Source of the DNA: Candidatus Neomicrothrix sp. UBA2517
GTDB taxonomy: Bacteria; Actinomycetota; Acidimicrobiia; Acidimicrobiales; UBA8592
NCBI GenBank assembly: GCA_002341185.1
Contig: DDNP01000025.1
Span: forward strand, 22,342-86,341
Direction: 5' to 3'
Length of the DNA: 64,000 nucleotides
Shown here: piece after piece, positions 1 through 8,127 of the stretch
Layout: each line of letters starts with the position of its first letter
How positions within the stretch are numbered: the first letter of the stretch is position 1
Translations under genes and position numbers: made by a program
The notes under the pieces: model-generated
The model's database searches: none
Told to the model about the DNA's origin: nothing
What the model saw: the letters and a program-made list of their open reading frames with translations, nothing else

Positions 1-242
1 ATGCTGGCCTTTGTGAGCATGACGCCGAAGAGAAGTAGAACGATTACCGCTCCGATATAAACCAAGATTTGTGTCACACCAACGAATTCGGCTCCTAACA
101 ATAGGAATTGGCCAGCTACTCCAGCAAGGACAAGTACTAGCCATAGTGCGGCATGAACAATATTGTTTGTCGTTACTACTTTGAGTGCTGAAACGATCAT
201 TAGTAGCGCAAGGATCGCAAAGAACACATTTTGTGCAACCAT
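1..242 (-). CDS. nuoJ: NADH-quinone oxidoreductase subunit J, second complex I set (3' part outside window)
   Basis: Membrane subunit of the proton-pumping arm of complex I. Only the first 80 or so codons are in the window; the gene runs off the left edge. Reading the minus strand from the ATG at 242 gives MVAQNVFFAILALLMIV, followed by hydrophobic helices and the pattern VTQILVYIGAVIVLLLFGVM, which is the typical conserved NuoJ helix. The start A of its ATG is the last base of the nuoI stop (TAATG overlap), so translation is coupled to nuoI. This is a second, divergent copy: a full nuoJ lies at 10393-11136. The rest of the membrane arm (nuoK, L, M, N) is expected just outside the window. Confidence 0.85.
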   Translation of the reverse strand, partial: MVAQNVFFAILALLMIVSALKVVTTNNIVHAALWLVLVLAGVAGQFLLLGAEFVGVTQILVYIGAVIVLLLFGVMLTKAS

Positions 243-778
243 TATCGCGGTACCTTTCTTACTTTTTGCTCTGATCCATCTTCGTACTCTTCGAAATCAG
301 GGACGGTTTCCATCCATTCGCCTAGTCTTTCTTTATCGTGAAGCAGGTCAGCTAGTTTCAATTCGGAGAATTCGTACTCTGGAGTCCAAAATAATGCATC
401 AAATGGGCATACTTCTACACAGATACCGCAGAACATGCAGAGTGAGTAGTCAATATCAAACCTGTCTAATGCATTGACTTGTCGAGGTTTTCCACCTTCG
501 CGACGTGGTGGTGCTAATTCTTTATGCCCTTCGATATAAATGCACCAATCCGGACATTCTCGAGCGCATAGCATGCAGGCAGTACAGTTTCCTTCATGGA
601 GAGCTATGACTCCTCTTGCGCGAGCTGGTGGAGCTTCTTTGACGTGAGGGTATTGGACAGTTAGTGCTCCTTCACTTGGTTTGGGGATTGGTTTAAGTAA
701 TCCTCCTGGAAAGAGCGTTTTTATCATCGTTCTGAAAGTAACTTTTAATCCTTTGAGTATCCCTGGTAATTGTGACAT
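242..778 (-). CDS. nuoI: NADH-quinone oxidoreductase subunit I, second complex I set
   Basis: Ferredoxin-like subunit of the peripheral arm, carrying clusters N6a and N6b that pass electrons to NuoB. The 178-residue protein has two 4Fe-4S motifs, CTACMLCARECP near residue 66 and CMFCGICVEVCP near residue 115. The second motif set is spaced as in NuoI, with an N-terminal amphipathic segment before it. It lies between nuoH and nuoJ in the set that lacks nuoEFG. It is clearly different from the other NuoI at 11136-11774 (CIGCELCASVCP), so the two sets are not a recent duplication. A short gap of about 50 bases separates it from nuoH. Confidence 0.93.
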   Translation of the reverse strand: MSQLPGILKGLKVTFRTMIKTLFPGGLLKPIPKPSEGALTVQYPHVKEAPPARARGVIALHEGNCTACMLCARECPDWCIYIEGHKELAPPRREGGKPRQVNALDRFDIDYSLCMFCGICVEVCPFDALFWTPEYEFSELKLADLLHDKERLGEWMETVPDFEEYEDGSEQKVRKVPR

Positions 779-830
779 CAGTTCAGACCTCCATTGGTTT
801 GAAGTTTCCTATCATTTATTCGTTGATGGT

Positions 831-1868
831 TCATACCGCCACCTTTAGAACACCTGTTATTGCTATGTTTGCAAGACTTAATGGAATCAAGAATTTCCAA
901 GCAAGGCGTTGTAGCTGATCTTCTCTGAATCTTGGGAAAGTGAAACGAAACCAGAAAATGAGGAAGGCAATAAGCATCGTTTTGGTCGCTAGCACAAGCG
1001 GGCCAATAACGTTAAAAACTTGGCTTCCAGCATCTATCCCTGGAACGTACCAACCTCCGAAGAAGAGTACTGCTGCTATTGCTGAGAAAACACCTGCTGA
1101 GGCAAATTCTCCTATGAAGAACAGAAGGAACCTGATTCCGGAATATTCGGTGAGGTATCCCGTTACAAGTTCAGATTCGGCAACTGGCATATCAAACGGT
1201 GCCTGAGTAAGTTCCGCTTGAACAGCAATCATGAAGATAAAGAAACCGATGAACTGAGTGAGAATAAATGGGTTTCCTATCCCTCCCCAACCAAGAATCT
1301 CTCCTTCTGCCTGAGCTAGGACAATACCTTGCATATTCATGGTGCCAGCTTGGATTACTACACCAACTACAGCGAGAATTAGTGGTAGCTCATAGGCAAT
1401 AAGTTGCCCTGCTGCACGAATTCCTCCAAGTAATGAGTATTTGTTTGCTGAGGACCAGCCCGCCATTAAGATTCCGATGACAGAGACTGACGATACTGCC
1501 ATTGCTAGGTAAATTCCTGCATCAAGGTCAACAAAGAGGGCATCTGGTCCTGCTGGTATTACAACGACGAGTAAGAATGTTGACATTAATACAACAAATG
1601 GAGCTGCCGCAAAGACAAATTTGTCTGCTTTAGATGGGAAGATATCTTCTTTTTGTATCCATTTTCCAACTTCGGCCAATAGTTGTAGAGATCCGTATGG
1701 ACCTGCTTCCATGGGGCCGAGTCGACTTTGCATAAAGGAAATAGCTTTGAACAAGTAAAGGTATACAATCGTTCCAGCTGGGAGAAGGACTGCTAAAAGC
1801 CCAATAGGGACTTTTATCAGGAAAGTTTCCTGCCACCATGAAGGATTGAGTGCGAGTAGTTCAATCAT
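831..1868 (-). CDS. nuoH: NADH-quinone oxidoreductase subunit H, second complex I set
   Basis: Membrane subunit that links the peripheral arm to the proton pumps and forms part of the quinone chamber. The 345-residue protein has about eight predicted helices and the family signatures MQSRLGPMEAGPYGSLQLLA (near residue 46) and AELTQAPFDMPVAESELVTG (near residue 217), the latter being the conserved NuoH loop with acidic residues. Its start overlaps the nuoD stop by 4 bases. It is shorter than the 407-residue NuoH of the complete set, which has an extra C-terminal segment. Confidence 0.93.
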   Translation of the reverse strand: MIELLALNPSWWQETFLIKVPIGLLAVLLPAGTIVYLYLFKAISFMQSRLGPMEAGPYGSLQLLAEVGKWIQKEDIFPSKADKFVFAAAPFVVLMSTFLLVVVIPAGPDALFVDLDAGIYLAMAVSSVSVIGILMAGWSSANKYSLLGGIRAAGQLIAYELPLILAVVGVVIQAGTMNMQGIVLAQAEGEILGWGGIGNPFILTQFIGFFIFMIAVQAELTQAPFDMPVAESELVTGYLTEYSGIRFLLFFIGEFASAGVFSAIAAVLFFGGWYVPGIDAGSQVFNVIGPLVLATKTMLIAFLIFWFRFTFPRFREDQLQRLAWKFLIPLSLANIAITGVLKVAV

Positions 1869-3040
1869 CGGTCAATGTCTCCGAGAATGAAGTATAAAGA
1901 GGCGAGAATAGAAATGATGTCAGGGACAAATACGTCTTTTAGTATCCATGGGGTGATGGACATATTTGAGAAACTAGCTGACCGTATTTTGACTCTGAAT
2001 GGGGTGAGATCACCTTTGCTTACGACATAGTAACCCATTTCGCCGAGGGGGTTTTCTGTTGCTACGTAGGCTTCTCCGGCTGGAACTTTTATTATTCGTG
2101 GGACTTTTGCCATGATTGGGCCAGAGGGTATTGATCCAAGAAGTTGGTCAATGATGTTGCATGCTTCTCGCGTTTCTTGAAGCCTGACCCAAAATCTCGC
2201 AAAGGAATCTCCATCAGGGTGTGTCCATACTTTCCAGTCGACTTGGTCATATACAAGCCCGACGTTGGCGTCGCGTCGTATATCCCAGTCAACACCTGAT
2301 GCCCTTAGGTTAGCTCCTGATAAACCGTATGAGAGTGCTACATCTCCTGGGATTACGCCAATGTTTCGAGTGCGAGCTTGGAATATTTCATTCCCTAGAA
2401 CAAGTTCTTCCATTTCATCGCAGAAAGACTTCATTCTTTCAAGCGCACCTCGTGTTTCTTCTATCCAGCCCTTTGGTAGATCATCTTTGAGCCCACCAAT
2501 TCTGTCAAAGTTAGGGTGAAAACGCCCACCAGTGACTCTCTCAATTTGATTCAATACAAATTCTCGATCTCGGAATGCGTAGAATACAGGTGTAGTTGCT
2601 CCTACTTGAACTGCCATGTCTCCAAGGAAAAGGCATACATTGGCTATTCTGCTTAGCTCGAAAAGGATAGTTCTTATCCATTGAGCCCGAGGTGGAGCTT
2701 CAACTTCCATGAGTTGCTCGGCAGCGAGGATGAAGGGAACTTCATTTGCGAAACTTCCTAACCAATCAATTCTGTTGATGAGGGTAGTTACCTGTGGGTA
2801 GGTCCGGACTTCAGTTAACTTCTCATATCCTCGGTGCATATAGCCCATTATTGGTTCAGCTGTGACAACTTTTTCGCCGTCAAGTTTTGCGATAATTCGC
2901 AGTGTCCCATGCGTTGCAGGGTGTTGAGGGCCCAGATTAAGTGTCATGCCTTCATCTGTTTCGACTTCTACGTTCACTCTTGCGTCTGCAGCTTGGGAAG
3001 CTATGTATGCAAGTTGTTCATTCTCAGTTGTTGTGCTCAT
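1865..3040 (-). CDS. nuoD: NADH-quinone oxidoreductase subunit D, second complex I set
   Basis: The 49-kDa-type subunit that forms the quinone reduction site together with NuoB. The 391-residue protein begins its conserved region with GPQHPATHG; the quinone-site histidine is kept as His44. The position 49 residues further on, which is the quinone-binding Tyr in bovine (Tyr108) and Thermus (Tyr87) proteins, is Trp93 here (context NRIDW). The NuoD of the complete set at 17476-18774 keeps the Tyr (TRMDY). The C-terminus ends in GDIDR as usual. It overlaps nuoC and nuoH by 4 bases. The function as NuoD is certain; the substitution suggests a different quinone or binding mode. Confidence 0.94.
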   Translation of the reverse strand: MSTTTENEQLAYIASQAADARVNVEVETDEGMTLNLGPQHPATHGTLRIIAKLDGEKVVTAEPIMGYMHRGYEKLTEVRTYPQVTTLINRIDWLGSFANEVPFILAAEQLMEVEAPPRAQWIRTILFELSRIANVCLFLGDMAVQVGATTPVFYAFRDREFVLNQIERVTGGRFHPNFDRIGGLKDDLPKGWIEETRGALERMKSFCDEMEELVLGNEIFQARTRNIGVIPGDVALSYGLSGANLRASGVDWDIRRDANVGLVYDQVDWKVWTHPDGDSFARFWVRLQETREACNIIDQLLGSIPSGPIMAKVPRIIKVPAGEAYVATENPLGEMGYYVVSKGDLTPFRVKIRSASFSNMSITPWILKDVFVPDIISILASLYFILGDIDR

Positions 3041-3795
3041 TTTTCTTCTCCAGGCATAGCTTCTACGTCAACGATTCCAGGCCATGGCTTCATTCTTCTG
3101 GAGAGCAATGGGTAGTCTTTTCTTAGGGGGTGTCCTTCAAAGTCTCCCGGTAAGTATATATTCCTAAGATCGGGGTGTTCATCAAATGTCACTCCGAACA
3201 TTTCTCGGGCTTCTCGTTCATGCCAATTAGCTCCTGGGTAGACGGGGATAAGCGATAATACCCTTGGGCTTTGGTCATCAAGATCTGCCTTGATCATTAT
3301 GCCTGCCGCGTTTGAAATGGAATAAAGTCGGCAGATGAGTTGGAAACGAGTATCTCCTCCCGTGTACCCCCATTCCATTTGTTCGGGTTCATTAGTATCT
3401 TGTTCAGGTTCAATGTCCTGTTCTGTTTCGAGTTCTCTTCCATATGGTGACGGCATCCAATCGATAACAGATAACCAATCAAAGAATTTGCAATCCAGCT
3501 CATCTTTTAAGAATTCAGCTGTTTGTCTCCAATTATCGCTTGATACACGTATCCATAGGCCTCTGCCCGGTGCTATGTGCGAAGTTAGAACTGTTTCACC
3601 CAAACCCTCGAGTATTTGATTCAATATCTCTTCAGCTCTTTCATCTGTTTCAGGGATTTCTTCCTCGATAACTGCGACAGCTGAATCTGCTTCAATTGTT
3701 TCTGAGGGTGCTTGATCTGAGGTCGGTTGATTAGTTTCAGCGTTTTCTCTCGCTGCTTGAGCTCGTTTAAGCAGGTGTTCAGGGATCTCAGCCAT
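3037..3795 (-). CDS. nuoC: NADH-quinone oxidoreductase subunit C with tagged N-terminal extension, second complex I set
   Basis: The 30-kDa-type subunit of complex I. The C-terminal half has the family signature REAREMFGVTFDEHPDLRNI followed by LPGDFEGHPLRKDYPL. Compared with usual NuoC proteins it has an N-terminal extension of about 60 residues that starts MAEIPEHLLKRAQAAR and then is acidic and low in complexity. The first 13 residues are identical to the start of the cytochrome b C-terminal subunit at 23801-24529. I chose the ATG at 3795 rather than an upstream in-frame start because an AGGAAGAG Shine-Dalgarno precedes it and because the shared peptide begins there. An acidic insertion (many Glu/Gln) also lies mid-protein. 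Confidence 0.92.
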   Translation of the reverse strand: MAEIPEHLLKRAQAARENAETNQPTSDQAPSETIEADSAVAVIEEEIPETDERAEEILNQILEGLGETVLTSHIAPGRGLWIRVSSDNWRQTAEFLKDELDCKFFDWLSVIDWMPSPYGRELETEQDIEPEQDTNEPEQMEWGYTGGDTRFQLICRLYSISNAAGIMIKADLDDQSPRVLSLIPVYPGANWHEREAREMFGVTFDEHPDLRNIYLPGDFEGHPLRKDYPLLSRRMKPWPGIVDVEAMPGEEK

Positions 3796-3830
3796 GATTT
3801 TTTCTCTTCCTAAGTTCTGCAATGAAAGGT

Positions 3831-4331
3831 TTATTCAACAACAATTGGGTCACCTCTCCAACGTTCCGCCATGTCTTCATTCATAATTCTTTCTTGAAGC
3901 AGGACAATTCCTTCAAGGAGCGCTTCGGGTCTTGGTGGGCACCCTGGAACATAAACATCTACGGGAATTATTTGGTCAACTCCTTTTGTCACGGAATAAG
4001 AGTCCCAATATGGTCCTCCACAATTTGCGCAAGACCCCATAGAAATAACATATTTAGGGTCAGGCATTTGTTCCCACAATCTTCTGACAGCAGGAGCCAT
4101 TTTGTCAGTTACTGTCCCCGAAACTACCAAAAAGTCAGCTTGGCGTGGGCTTGCTGGGAGGGGTATTACTCCTAGTCGCATGACGTCATAGCGTGGTGAT
4201 GCGAATGCCGCTCCCATTTCTATTGCGCAACATGCTAGTCCCCATTGATATACCCACATTGAGTAACGTCGACTCATGTTTAATAGTTTCGTGAGTGATT
4301 TGGGCATTTTCCCAGATTCAACTAATCCCAT
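3831..4331 (-). CDS. nuoB: NADH-quinone oxidoreductase subunit B, second complex I set
   Basis: Carries the terminal iron-sulfur cluster N2 that reduces quinone. The 166-residue protein shows the NuoB ligand pattern: adjacent cysteines in WGLACCAIEM, then GSCANCGG and VPGCPPRPE. An upstream in-frame start exists at 4391, but the ATG at 4331 is preceded by AAGGAAA at good distance and gives the normal NuoB N-terminus, with no overlap into nuoA. It sits 25 bases after nuoA and 35 bases before nuoC in the set that lacks nuoEFG. Confidence 0.94.
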   Translation of the reverse strand: MGLVESGKMPKSLTKLLNMSRRYSMWVYQWGLACCAIEMGAAFASPRYDVMRLGVIPLPASPRQADFLVVSGTVTDKMAPAVRRLWEQMPDPKYVISMGSCANCGGPYWDSYSVTKGVDQIIPVDVYVPGCPPRPEALLEGIVLLQERIMNEDMAERWRGDPIVVE

Positions 4332-4356
4332 GTGTTTTCCTTTATAAGACGATGAT

Positions 4357-4722
4357 TTAAGTCCATTTAAGTACTCCTTTTCGCCACGCATATAGGAGTC
4401 CCAAGAGCAAAATAAAGATGAATATTGCCATTTCTACGAGACCAAAGAGGCCATATTGTTCAAGTCGTGTTGCCCATGGGAAGATAAAAACTGCTTCAAC
4501 GTCGAACATAACGAAAAGCAGGGCAAATATGTAATACCTGATATTACTTTGGGCCCATCCCGTTCCGACAGGGTCAACTCCTGATTCATATGTTAGGTAT
4601 TTTTGATCTTGTTTTCTTTGGGGTCTTATAAGAGCGCTAAGGCCTACGAATGCACCAACAAGGGCAAAAGCAAGCACGCCAAAGACGGCGACTGTGAGAT
4701 AGCTGCGTAGAAATTCAGACAC
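4357..4722 (-). CDS. nuoA: NADH-quinone oxidoreductase subunit A, second complex I set
   Basis: Small membrane subunit near the quinone chamber. The 121-residue protein has three predicted helices and the NuoA signatures YESGVDPVGTGW and the acidic LFVMFDVEAVFIFPWA. It is the first gene of the second nuo set, with a GTG start. No Shine-Dalgarno is visible; instead a TACTAT box ends 8 bases before the start, so the transcript may be nearly leaderless. It lies 193 bases downstream of nuoN of the complete set. Confidence 0.94.
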   Translation of the reverse strand: MSEFLRSYLTVAVFGVLAFALVGAFVGLSALIRPQRKQDQKYLTYESGVDPVGTGWAQSNIRYYIFALLFVMFDVEAVFIFPWATRLEQYGLFGLVEMAIFIFILLLGLLYAWRKGVLKWT

Positions 4723-4730
4723 GTTGATAA

Positions 4731-4760
4731 ATAGTAGTTACTTCGGGCCTTTTGGACCAA
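4731..4760 (-). promoter_or_regulatory. Candidate promoter of the second nuo set
   Basis: On the minus strand, in the 193-base gap between nuoN and the second nuoA, TTGGTC (4760-4755) and TACTAT (4736-4731) are separated by 18 bases, a sigma-70-like arrangement. The TACTAT box ends 8 bases before the GTG start. This would let the EFG-less complex I be expressed independently of the upstream complete set. Inferred by eye only. Confidence 0.4.
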
Positions 4761-4915
4761 GGTGTAAAGCACAAGATAGCCGAAAGTAGAGGCTTAAACA
4801 TGGTTAACTCAGGTTTAGTTCTAATTGTTTTTCGTTTGATAGACATGTTCTCCAAAGATGTTGTAGTACTTATCTTGTAGCAATGTTGATGATCGGTAAT
4901 CACATAGTTCATTTC

Positions 4916-6433
4916 TTAACCCGCTATCAATTCTGGAATCGCTCTTTGGACCATTTCCAGAAGGGGTTCTGGCCAAATACCCAAGAACATCGTGACGACT
5001 ACTGCGATGCCTAGAACTATCTTGATTTCATTTGGGATGTGAATATTTTCATTCTCTTCGCTTTCCTCTGGCTTTGTTAGCCATACTTTTACAAGAATTC
5101 TTAAGTATAGAAAAGCTCCAATTACCGCTGTAATCATTGCGACAACGGCGAGTATGTATGAACTTTCTTCTACCGCTGCTTCAATGACATAAAATTTAGC
5201 GAAGAACCCAGATGTAAGAGGGATTCCGGCTTGGCCTAAAAGGAAGATTGTGAATGCTATACCGAGGAGTGGTTTTTTCGTAGCTAGACCTGCCACCGAA
5301 TCTAGGCTTGTTCGTGTTCCACAATCTCCAGCATTTAATGCTATGACTGTGAAGCTACCAATGACCATAAACGCGTAAGTTGCTAGATAGAAAAGAACCG
5401 CTTTAACACCTTGGTCCGAAGCAGCTTGAGTCCCAACTAGAAGATACCCAGCGTGGCTTATAGAAGAATAAGCCAACATACGCTTCAAGTCAGTTTGTAC
5501 GATTGCTAGTAGCGATCCAGTTAGTAATGTAGCGATTGCAATTGCATAGATAGCAGGTTGCCAGTCAGCCCGATATTCTCCGAGTGTAACGTAAAGTACT
5601 CTCAGGATTGCCGCAAATCCTGCTGCTTTAACTACGGAAGCCATGAATGCAACAAACGGAGTCGGTGAACCTTGATAGACATCTGGCGACCAAAAGTGGA
5701 ATGGCACTGCTGAGACTTTGAATGCCAGGCCAACGATTAATAAAGCTAGAGATGCAAGTAAGAGGGTATCATTTGTCAATTCAACGTCTTGAGTGAAATT
5801 TTTGATTGCTGAAAATGATGTGGACCCAGTAGCTCCATAAAGTAGAGCTATTCCGTATAGTAAGAATCCCGAAGCGAATGCTCCAAGAACGAAATATTTG
5901 AGACCTGCTTCTTGCGACTGAATTCGCCTCGAATTCATGGCAGCCAGTATGTAGGAGGATATTGACAGGACTTCGATGCCTAGGAAGAGAATTATGAAGT
6001 CATTTGCTCCTGCCATGATAATTCCACCAGTAGCTGCAAGGAGCATCAGAACATACGGTTCTGGCCCATCTATTTTTTCTCTTTTAAGAAAAGTTTCTGC
6101 TAATGGAGAAATAAGAATTAAGCAGACCGTAATCAACATTGTTACAAATATTGAGAATCCATCTACGCCAAATGCACCTGCGAGAGTTGAGTAGGGGCCT
6201 TCGGATTTATTTTGTACTTTATCCCATAGGGAGAATGTGCTGCTTAGTGCGGCAACGGCAGCTAGTTGGGTGTAAATCGAAGAAAATTTATTGGTTACTC
6301 TCTTTGGGAAAAGCGAACAAATAGTTAGTAACAATACTCCTGCTGTGGCAAGAATAATTATGGGTAATAATCCAGTCCAAGCTACGGATGGTGTTTGTAT
6401 CGACTCATGGGCTAACACGTTTATTGCGCTCAT
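4916..6433 (-). CDS. nuoN: NADH-quinone oxidoreductase subunit N
   Basis: Antiporter-like proton-pumping subunit, last gene of the complete complex I set. The 505-residue protein has about 14 predicted helices. The core motifs are present: FKVSAVPFHFWSPDVYQGSP (near residue 240) and KRMLAYSSISHAGYLL (near residue 318), with the buried lysines and acidic residues expected of Mrp-type subunits. It overlaps the nuoM stop by 4 bases. No obvious terminator follows before the second nuo set. Confidence 0.94.
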   Translation of the reverse strand: MSAINVLAHESIQTPSVAWTGLLPIIILATAGVLLLTICSLFPKRVTNKFSSIYTQLAAVAALSSTFSLWDKVQNKSEGPYSTLAGAFGVDGFSIFVTMLITVCLILISPLAETFLKREKIDGPEPYVLMLLAATGGIIMAGANDFIILFLGIEVLSISSYILAAMNSRRIQSQEAGLKYFVLGAFASGFLLYGIALLYGATGSTSFSAIKNFTQDVELTNDTLLLASLALLIVGLAFKVSAVPFHFWSPDVYQGSPTPFVAFMASVVKAAGFAAILRVLYVTLGEYRADWQPAIYAIAIATLLTGSLLAIVQTDLKRMLAYSSISHAGYLLVGTQAASDQGVKAVLFYLATYAFMVIGSFTVIALNAGDCGTRTSLDSVAGLATKKPLLGIAFTIFLLGQAGIPLTSGFFAKFYVIEAAVEESSYILAVVAMITAVIGAFLYLRILVKVWLTKPEESEENENIHIPNEIKIVLGIAVVVTMFLGIWPEPLLEMVQRAIPELIAG

Positions 6434-8127
6434 TCGTGATCTCCTGAGTGGCTTTCATTCTCATGGTCAGATTCATGATCATGGTGATTGTCGTGATGCG
6501 AATCACCATATTTATCGTAAGAATGTGACTCATGAGTTTCCTTTAATAAATCACTAAAGGTGGTTCGGTTTTGAGTGGTTGGTACTGGTTCTGTGAACGA
6601 TCCATCTTCAATTGTTTCTTCAATGTGGGAAACAAGTTTGTCAACAGCTGGTTCAATGCGATCAAGCATTGGTTTAGGGTAAATCCCCAAAAAGACAATA
6701 GCCACGATTAAGGGCAATAATGTTAGGCGTTCCCAGTTAGTGAGGTCCTTTGTTGGTTCATCCTCTGAGATTTGAGGGCCATGGAATACACGCTGGTACG
6801 CCCAGAGTAGGTAAAGTGCTGCAAGGATTACCCCTGTTGCAGCAACAACTGCCCACCACCTGTTTGCTGTAAATGTTCCAAGAAGTATGAGGAATTCTCC
6901 TACGAATCCATTAAGCCCTGGTAGTCCTATAGACGACAGCATTACAAGTGTGAAGACTCCAGCGAGTACTGGTGCAGATTTCTGGATGCCACTGAGTTCG
7001 GAAATCTGACGTGTGTGTTTTCTTTCGTAGATGATGCCAACGAGCATGAATAGGGCACCTGTTGAAAGTCCGTGGTTAATCATTTGCACAGTTGCGCCTT
7101 GAATACCTTGAGTGTTAAGCGCAAAGGTACCCAGAATTATGAACCCTAGATGTGCAATTGATGAGTACGCAACAAGTCGCTTAAGGTCTCTTTGCATGGT
7201 CGCAACTATTGCACCATAAACGATTCCAATCACTCCTAGGGTTAAGAATAGGGGTGCGAAGAAGTGGGAGGCTTCTGGGAACAGGAAAAGTCCGAAACGG
7301 ATGAAGCCGTATGTTCCAAGTTTTAACATAACACCTGCGAGTATGACTGAGCCTGCAGTCGGTGCTTCTGTATGAGCGTCGGGTAGCCATGTATGAACAG
7401 GGAATAGCGGAACTTTTACAGCAAAGGCTATAGCGAAGCCGAGGAAAAGAAGCCTTGAAGTATTTGTTGCGATTGCAGGATTTGTAGCGATTTCTAGAAG
7501 GTTGAAGGTGAGTTCAGAATCACTGTTCTGTGCATGAAGAACAGCTAATGAAACAATGCTGACTAGCATTAAAGCAGATCCAAACATTGTGTATAGGAAG
7601 AACTTTGTTGCTGCATATTGTGCGTTTCCATGTCCCCATTTACCTATAAGGAAATACATGGGGATCAGCACAATTTCAAAGAAAACGAAGAACATGAAGA
7701 GATCTAAGGATACGAATACTCCCATACATCCTGTCTGTAAGAGTTGAATCCAAATGTAGTAAGCCTTGTGATCGTGTTTGGGGTCTATTGCAATAACGAC
7801 GAATGGAAACAGTAATCCGGTTAAGACCACTAGGAAGAGGGAAATTCCATCAATACCTGCGAACCAATCGATTCCGAGGCTCTTGATCCACGTTTGCTGA
7901 GAAATGAATTGGAATTCTCCATTTGTTTCAAAAGCAGTCAGTAACCAAACGGAAATTGCTCCTGTTACGCCAGTGAAAATAGTAGCTAACATTTTGTGCA
8001 CACCAATGCGCGCGTTTGGTGTTAGCGCTACAGCTATTGCTCCAAAAACTGGTAGGAGTACGAGAACGGGTATGGTCTGAAACGTTGTCTGAGTTTGTGA
8101 TGCAGCTAACAAGCTTGAAAATGTCAT
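6430..8127 (-). CDS. nuoM: NADH-quinone oxidoreductase subunit M with His-rich tail
   Basis: Antiporter-like proton-pumping subunit. The 565-residue protein has the NuoM/NuoN core (KVPLFPVHTWLPDAHTEAP, LKRLVAYSSIAHLGFI). The last 40 or so residues form a hydrophilic tail very rich in His, Asp, Glu and Ser (for example HHDNHHDHESDHENESHSGD), which is not part of the family core and could bind metal ions. It shares one base with nuoL and overlaps nuoN by 4 bases. Confidence 0.94.
   Translation of the reverse strand: MTFSSLLAASQTQTTFQTIPVLVLLPVFGAIAVALTPNARIGVHKMLATIFTGVTGAISVWLLTAFETNGEFQFISQQTWIKSLGIDWFAGIDGISLFLVVLTGLLFPFVVIAIDPKHDHKAYYIWIQLLQTGCMGVFVSLDLFMFFVFFEIVLIPMYFLIGKWGHGNAQYAATKFFLYTMFGSALMLVSIVSLAVLHAQNSDSELTFNLLEIATNPAIATNTSRLLFLGFAIAFAVKVPLFPVHTWLPDAHTEAPTAGSVILAGVMLKLGTYGFIRFGLFLFPEASHFFAPLFLTLGVIGIVYGAIVATMQRDLKRLVAYSSIAHLGFIILGTFALNTQGIQGATVQMINHGLSTGALFMLVGIIYERKHTRQISELSGIQKSAPVLAGVFTLVMLSSIGLPGLNGFVGEFLILLGTFTANRWWAVVAATGVILAALYLLWAYQRVFHGPQISEDEPTKDLTNWERLTLLPLIVAIVFLGIYPKPMLDRIEPAVDKLVSHIEETIEDGSFTEPVPTTQNRTTFSDLLKETHESHSYDKYGDSHHDNHHDHESDHENESHSGDHE

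Noticed and set aside
6430..6540. His-rich end of NuoM as a separate metal-binding protein.
   Set aside because: It is continuous with the NuoM reading frame and has no start or ribosome binding site of its own.
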